Positions 10,225 through 15,300 of a stretch of 15,300 nucleotides of DNA are shown here, one piece after another. The notes beneath the pieces were generated by a model. The model had not been told where the DNA came from, ran no database searches, and saw nothing but the letters and a program-made list of their open reading frames with translations. Numbering within the stretch: position 1 is the stretch's first letter; each line of letters opens with the position of its first letter. Source of the DNA: Irineochytrium annulatum. Lineage: Eukaryota; Chytridiomycota; Chytridiomycetes; Chytridiales; Chytridiaceae. The position numbers were made by a program, and so were the translations under genes. The stretch covers positions 1-15,300 of the forward strand of contig JADGJL010000699.1 of NCBI GenBank assembly GCA_027600665.1, written 5' to 3'.

Positions 10225-10546
10225 GATGTCGATCGTCGCGGATCCGGAACCGAGCTGAGGTGAGGGTAACGGGTCGCCAAAAGCCGGGTGGTGCGGTTGC
10301 TGGTGAGGGTGGGGCGGGCCGTGGAGAGGGTGATGGGCGGCCAGCGTGGCAATAAATGGTGATGGCGACGTGGATTGACCAACTTCAAGCCGCCAATATT
10401 GGCAGACGTTGCCTGATAATGTTAAACTCATATTGTTAAAAAATTGCCTCTAATATACATATGCATTTCCTTGTCCATTATCGAACAAAATTGATAAGTT
10501 ACTCGAGATCCCTTCCCCACAACCTGCACATCTGAAGCGTAGCGTA
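10225..10546. other. Intergenic between BRF1 3' end and DPM1 start
   Basis: These 322 nt lie between two minus-strand genes. They hold the BRF1 3' flank and the DPM1 promoter/leader. The DPM1 frame remains open through 10431, which may be leader or an N-terminal extension. The part from about 10430 to 10510 is AT-rich. No separate gene is visible. Confidence 0.45.
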
Positions 10547-12643
10547 TTACAGCGCCCGAGTACCAAAACCGGTCACGCTGCCGGGCACCGGTCCCGTCGA
10601 AGGAGGCGAGGCCACTGGCGAGTCGGGGTCCGTCGCGAGCTGCAAGCAGAGAATCGTTAGCAACCCGCGCACACGTACAACCTGGCAATTTGGAAACCTA
10701 CCAAGTTCTCAACAATGCTATAGTTGATCTTGCGGCTCAGTGTCTTGTCCTTTTTGACCAGGTTGACGCCCGCTTGGTAGGGGGACGCGGACACAGGGGT
10801 CTGGGCATGCTCCTTGCGCTTCCTAGGCTTCTTCGGCTTCTGAGTAATCTCGCCACTCTCCAGCGCCCTCTTTTTGTCTGAAAAAACGGCGTGGGTTAGC
10901 CTTAACTCAAGCTAGGATCGACCACAGCCCACACTTACTTGCTTCCTTCACGAGCCAGTCGGCATTCTCGCTCGTCCAATATAGCGTCTTGAGTTCGACC
11001 TCCTCCGGCGAGAGCGTGATCCCTGAAACCTCCGGGTCATCGTCCAGCTCCAGGAGATCGTCATCGTCGTTCGTGGGGTCATTCAAACTTACGCCAACGG
11101 TCTTGGCAAGCGTCTGGAGGGGGGCCGAGCTAATGACCTCCTCCAGCTCGGTCATAATCCGCGCACGTTCGCGTTCGTCTTCGGGTGTATCGTCCTCGAT
11201 ATCGTCTTCGATGATACTCATCGGCTTTAGCTGACTTGCGTCTAAGATTCGACGTCCCTCCAACGGGCGCATCACTTCGGCATCTTCCTCGTCCGAGGCA
11301 TCGTCGCTGATGACCGAGCGGGTCGTGCGCGAAGACAACGACGACACGGCTTGAGGCCCGTTCGATGCGCCTGAAGTCGCGTCGGCGCCCTTGCCTTTCT
11401 TTTCCTTGTGCTTGAACGACGGAGGGTCAACGGAGCCTTCGAGCATCACGTTTTGAAAGTCCTCGACGGACAGCTCTGACGACGGCGTGGCCTGGAACTC
11501 CTTCAGCCTAACGAATATTACAGTTAGCTCGTCATTTCCAAAACAAAAAAGACACAGAAAACGTAGGACACCAAGGCTTACCGCTTAACGAGCGTTCCCT
11601 CGCAAATCTTGACAACTCGGGCCAGCTCGGTATGTGTCCTTCTGAACCCGTTCATTCTTGCTGCGATGTATAGACAGGCGGCACAAATGCCGGCCGGCTT
11701 TCTTCCCTTCACGATCCAATCACGCTCCATACGAGCAACGAGACGCGAAGCGTCTCTAACGACGTCTTGAGTCCTGCACAACAAATGCCCGATCAGCTCA
11801 CGTTTACCAACAGAGAAGCAACGGTGTAATACTCACTGGTCTCCGAACTCGAGCCTGTCCGAGAAGCGGGCGATGTACAACATAGGGTCGACCAGCGGAA
11901 TGTCCTCCAACTTCAACACCGAGATAAGCTTGACAAAACAGGCGCCGAGGTGGTACACGTTCGCCCTCAGCATCTCGGAGAAATCGATCAACATGTGGGA
12001 TGTCTTCTCCTGCCTACAGATGATGTAGAGACAGGACGCTGCGACGTGGTTGGACCGCCTGCCCTTGGTGAAATTTTCCACGACGGCAAGGTTGAAGTAG
12101 CGCTGTGCGAGCTCGATTTGACGATCTGTCATCCTCATCGAGTTGCCGATCTGAGAGATACGCCGGTAACCTGCGCAAGGAAAAATTAGACTGTTGACAG
12201 ATGTTTTTGGAAGTAGCAAGGACACTGAACCTAACCGTTCTCGATTGTAATCTGCCGAGCCTCGACCGAGTTAAACTGAGGCCCGCCAATCTTGCCAGCT
12301 CCCCCGCGCGACTTAGCCCTCGCTAAATGGCAAAATCGAAGTCAGTGAAAGCTGAGGCACCAAAAGAGGAACGCCAACAACGAACCCGAATCCATCGACA
12401 CCCTGAACCCATCAGCGACCGAGCCCTTCGCCGTCTCCGTAAAGGTTGCCTCGGACACGATCATGTTCTCCTCTTGGACCTGTCCATTGCAGGCAAGTCA
12501 GCGGAAGTGGAAAGTCGGCAGGCCGACCACGGGCCTCGAAACCGTCACCAACGCACCTGCCCGCAGTCCGAGCACACGAGAACGCCGACGCCGGCATCGT
12601 TATCGAAGTTTGCCGACCCGCATGTGCAGACCCGCCTGTTCAT
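10547..12643 (-). CDS. BRF1: TFIIIB subunit BRF1 (TFIIB-related factor, RNA polymerase III)
   Basis: General initiation factor that, with TBP and BDP1, recruits RNA polymerase III. Eight exons: 12557-12643, 12386-12479, 12236-12322, 11837-12170, 11582-11773, 10939-11507, 10702-10877 and 10547-10639. Introns are 61-77 nt; the frame closes over 1632 nt to 543 aa. An N-terminal zinc ribbon (about 5-27) is followed by EENMIVSEATF, two cyclin repeats (about 90-200 and 201-265, with GRRSNHVAASCLY and GRKPAGICAACLY), an acidic linker, and the Brf1-specific C-terminal block (WTSENADWL, a basic region, then SRKINYSIVENL). The tail is short and Pro-rich. The first zinc knuckle reads VCTC, one residue shorter than the usual CxxC; the second, CSDC, is normal. 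Donors of introns 2 and 3 are GTTCGT and GTTAGG. The intron 2 donor is the least certain join; a GTGTCG donor paired with another acceptor is possible. Confidence 0.93.
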
Positions 12644-13552
12644 CGCAGCGTTCGGCTATGGTAATGGATGCAAAAAACGTTTTGACGATCGTGATCTGTA
12701 TGACTCGGGGTCGGTGCGGCGAAAACTGAGGAAGTTGGGAAAAAATAGCACAGTTGCTACCGCATCTTTTAGCGCAGGAAAGGCCTGAGGTTCAACTCCT
12801 GCCCAAATCACTCCATTTCATCAACATTGGCCAGCTCATTATATCTTCAGCCTCAACATAAACCCAGTATCTTGGCTGTGGAGTGCCAAATAAAAAAAAA
12901 AAATCATTGCAAGGATCGGTTTGTCGCTCAAACACTTCACCTTGTGCTCCACTGGCATTATTATCACCTCATCAGAGCCCACAACAAAGAAATCCAGTTT
13001 AATACTTCCCTCCTTGCTTTACGAAACTATCCGACACCATTTTGTGGCAAGCGTCAATAAATGCAGTATAAGAAGCTTAACATACTCTCTCGAGTCATAC
13101 TATGAGTGTATTTAAGATGTCAGTTATGTCAATGCCTAACTTTAAGGTGGTTGATGTAGAACCTGCGGTCGTCCAATAATAATATTACATGCATGTGAAG
13201 GAAACAGACAAAATAAAATAGAAAACATTATGACATATGTTTCTACATTTAAAATTAATGGTTGCGCTCGGAGAGAACCAACTCCTGCTTCTGCTGGGTC
13301 CCTCTATTCCCGTCTCTCAAAACTGAAGGGTGAAATAGAATATTCAATAATAATAAGATAATGGGTGGGAAAAGCCGGAGATAAGAGGCGTTATGCTCGA
13401 AAAAAAAAAGCGGCCTATGCCTACTAACAAGATGTATGGTGAGTAATTTCTGTCGACTTCCCTCTCTCCTCTCTCTCGCCATCCGTTTGCATTGATCAAT
13501 TCACTTTGTCGCCAACCCGCCGACACCACCTCTCCACGCTTGCCTCTTGCAA
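12644..13552. other. AT-rich intergenic region upstream of BRF1
   Basis: These 909 nt hold the BRF1 promoter (left part) and the 3' flank of the zinc-finger gene (right part). They include a degenerate tRNA-like A-box/B-box pair (12746-12799), an A-rich run at about 12889-12902, and a CT-rich tract near 13460-13480. Open frames here are short, compositionally simple and match nothing I recognise. The plus-strand frame starting at 12327 is an antisense shadow of BRF1 exons 1-2. Confidence 0.5.
12746..12799 (+). other. Degenerate tRNA-like A-box/B-box pair
   Basis: TAGCACAGTTG (12746-12756) fits the tRNA A-box consensus and GGTTCAACTCC (12789-12799) fits the B-box consensus, at tRNA-like spacing. 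Folding fails: two of four D-stem pairs and two of five T-stem pairs do not form, the acceptor arms do not match, and the anticodon loop lacks U33. It is therefore not a working tRNA. It may be a tRNA-derived remnant, a SINE head or coincidence. Confidence 0.3.
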
Positions 13553-15085
13553 TCATTCTAAAGCCGGCCTCTTCTCCGCCGCCATCCTGCACCCAAAGCT
13601 CCTCGCCGCCTCCAAATGCCTCTTCAATGCATCCCCCCTCGCAAACCTCCTCCCGCACCCTTTCCCCGGGCAGCACCACGGTCTCGCCTCCACCCCGCCA
13701 TGCACGCTCCGGTGATGCCTCAGCATCTCCTGCCTCCTCCGAAACCGGGCGTCGCATCCGCCCTCGACGCATGCGTGCGGCTTGTCGAGCGTGTGGGTGG
13801 AGAGGTGCGAGCGGAGGTTCTGCTTGCGGGTGAACTGGGAAGGGCAGTAAGGGCAGACGTGAACCTTGAGTGGTGAGGATGCGCCGGTGTCGCTACGGTG
13901 GGAGTCGCCGTCGTCGTGCGAGCGACGGGGTGACGAGCGGTCGTTGTTTGAGGTGGTAGTTTTCGTCCGTTCGGTCATCCGGAGTCGTGAATCGGACTGG
14001 GATCCGGCGGAGGCGGCGGGGTCTTCCGACGCATCCTCAAGCGACATGCTATGCAGGCCCGTCGGCCCGGGCTCCTCCCCTCGCGTCCCGACCATGCACG
14101 ACTCCGACGCCGGAGGAGAGCACTCAAGAGACGAAGACGCCGACACGGATCGGTTGGACGGGTTGGAATCCGAAGTGGGTGACGAAGGCGAGATTATGTT
14201 CGATAACGAGGCCAACAGGCTAAGTCCACAGGGTACGGTCTCGGCCGGTTGCAACTGATGCTCAGGAAACGAAGATTCGCATGATGTGCTAAATGGCGGG
14301 GAGGTGAGCGGCTGGGCTAGAAGCGCCCGTTGGTTGTGAAGCGACAATGCCGGCCTAACGCCGTCCTCGGCGGGCACGACCATCTTCATGGAGTCGTTGC
14401 TCACGGGTTTTGTGCCCGATACCCTCAATGGCACTCTCGCGTCGTCCACAATCGTGTTGGCGCCCGCTGGCGCCTGACACTGTGCGGAGTTTGAAATGTT
14501 GACCCGTTCCACGGTGCATTGATGTAAATCTCTCGTTTTCATGTGCCTTTGGCTGCCCCCGCGTGCAAATGACGTTGAAGCCATGGGGAGCGGCGGAAGG
14601 AAAGGCCTCGGCCCCGGCCTCGCGTAGGGGTGTTGCTGATGCACGGGTTGTTGCTCTTGGGAGTAGTGATAGTTGGTGCCGTAACCCGGGGGGACCTCCG
14701 TCGCGTAGCGTTGATGATAATATGGATGATGCGTGCTCCGATACGGGACCTCAGCATGCGATTGCTGCCCCCACGACCAGACTTCCGTGTGCGGCGGTTC
14801 GTGGCCGTGATGCTGCCTAGACGTGACATGATGCGGCGGCGGTTGAGTGTAACCCCACGCCGATCTGGCCGGGATTGGATTGGGATGATATGGGGCTTTC
14901 ATGACGGGTTGAGGGTGGGCGAAGGGGTAGCCATGGCCGGCGAACGATCCGCAGGTGGCTTCAAAGTACGTTGGGTAATAAACGGACATGGCGGGTCCTG
15001 AGCTGCCTGCGCTTGCCCCGTGGTTGGTGGTAGTGGACGATTGCTGTTGTTGGTGCTGTTCATTCACCAGCTCCCCAACTTTCAT
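13553..15085 (-). CDS. C2H2-type zinc-finger protein, putative transcription factor
   Basis: Single-exon gene encoding 510 aa with all fingers in the last 100 residues. Finger 1 is C411, C414, H427, H431 (C-x2-C-x12-H-x3-H). Finger 2 is C-x4-C-x12-H-x4-H. Finger 3 has C-x4-C-x12-H, with Cys499 as the likely fourth ligand eight residues on, a C2HC form that resembles the terminal finger of many fungal regulators. The N-terminal 200 residues are rich in Gln, His, Pro, Tyr and Ser, including a QHQQQQ run and many His-Pro steps, and look disordered like an activation region. A Ser/Thr-rich stretch then leads to a basic Arg/Asp/Ser segment just before the fingers. I use the ATG at 15085, the first in the open frame; a spliced upstream exon cannot be excluded. 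Target genes are unknown. Confidence 0.82.
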   Translation of the reverse strand: MKVGELVNEQHQQQQSSTTTNHGASAGSSGPAMSVYYPTYFEATCGSFAGHGYPFAHPQPVMKAPYHPNPIPARSAWGYTQPPPHHVTSRQHHGHEPPHTEVWSWGQQSHAEVPYRSTHHPYYHQRYATEVPPGYGTNYHYSQEQQPVHQQHPYARPGPRPFLPPLPMASTSFARGGSQRHMKTRDLHQCTVERVNISNSAQCQAPAGANTIVDDARVPLRVSGTKPVSNDSMKMVVPAEDGVRPALSLHNQRALLAQPLTSPPFSTSCESSFPEHQLQPAETVPCGLSLLASLSNIISPSSPTSDSNPSNRSVSASSSLECSPPASESCMVGTRGEEPGPTGLHSMSLEDASEDPAASAGSQSDSRLRMTERTKTTTSNNDRSSPRRSHDDGDSHRSDTGASSPLKVHVCPYCPSQFTRKQNLRSHLSTHTLDKPHACVEGGCDARFRRRQEMLRHHRSVHGGVEARPWCCPGKGCGRRFARGDALKRHLEAARSFGCRMAAEKRPALE

Positions 15086-15300
15086 GTCTTTCCGGATCAA
15101 AGAAGATCTATTCGCTTCTCTGGTTGCTGGCGTTAGATCAGGCGTTCTCAGGAGGCGTCGCTACAAACCAGGGGATCCCGAGCGAGACCAGTCGCGACCC
15201 CGACAATGCCGTCAGGCGTGGCACGCTGAGCGATTGGGGATCGGGGAGGCGGGCGTGCAGCTGGCAGAAGCGACGAGAGGGGAGGGCTGAGGAGTAGGGC
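15086..15300. promoter_or_regulatory. 5' flank of the zinc-finger gene to the window edge
   Basis: These 215 nt precede the zinc-finger start codon on the minus strand and run to the window end. They would hold its leader and perhaps part of its promoter. No further exon or motif can be supported. Confidence 0.35.

Noticed and set aside
12327..12788. 153-codon plus-strand frame
   Set aside because: It is antisense to BRF1 exons 1-2 and introns, which have strong family support. Its composition follows the reverse of real codons and it matches nothing.
12739..12811. Intact tRNA gene
   Set aside because: The A and B boxes match, but acceptor, D and T stems have mismatches and the anticodon loop lacks U33, so no working cloverleaf forms.

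Overview
The window is eukaryotic nuclear DNA with a fungal gene style: compact genes of 1 to 8 exons, short introns (40 to 77 nt) with GT/AG ends and often a CTAAC/CTGAC/TTAAC-like branch site, and GC-rich exons with more AT-rich spacers. The gene set (TFIIIB subunit BRF1, soluble-type DPM1, 6-phosphogluconolactonase, mitochondrial ribosomal protein mL49, a C2H2/C2HC zinc-finger protein) fits a fungus. The divergence from ascomycete and basidiomycete forms and the very short introns hint at an early-diverging, perhaps chytrid-like lineage. That placement is inference and needs a database search.

Left third, 1-7310, is metabolic. A 735-nt spacer is followed by a minus-strand HSL-type alpha/beta hydrolase (736-3213, 3 exons) and a minus-strand atypical extended SDR oxidoreductase (3849-5437). 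A 591-nt divergent promoter region follows, then a plus-strand Rieske non-heme oxygenase of the pheophorbide a oxygenase (PaO) family (6029-7310, 5 exons). Hydrolase, SDR and oxygenase could act on one small hydrophobic substrate, but only proximity suggests this.

Middle, 7484-10224, is housekeeping in alternating orientation: 6-phosphogluconolactonase (minus, 2 exons), mL49 (plus, 3 exons) and dolichol-phosphate mannosyltransferase DPM1 (minus, 3 exons). Neighbouring 3' ends converge with gaps of only about 150-175 nt.

Right third: BRF1 (minus, 10547-12643, 8 exons), then a 909-nt AT-rich spacer with a degenerate tRNA-like A-box/B-box pair and an oligo(A) run, then a minus-strand zinc-finger protein (13553-15085), whose 5' flank runs to the window edge.

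Exon joins were made by hand from splice signals, reading frame and family conservation. All joined frames close without stops. No convincing mobile element, CRISPR array, intact tRNA or rRNA was seen. The most notable points are the PaO-type Rieske enzyme facing an SDR across a shared promoter region, a CxC instead of CxxC first zinc knuckle in BRF1, stop-free 3n introns in two genes, and an ATG-started uORF just before the oxygenase start. I do not see a clearly new multi-gene system here.
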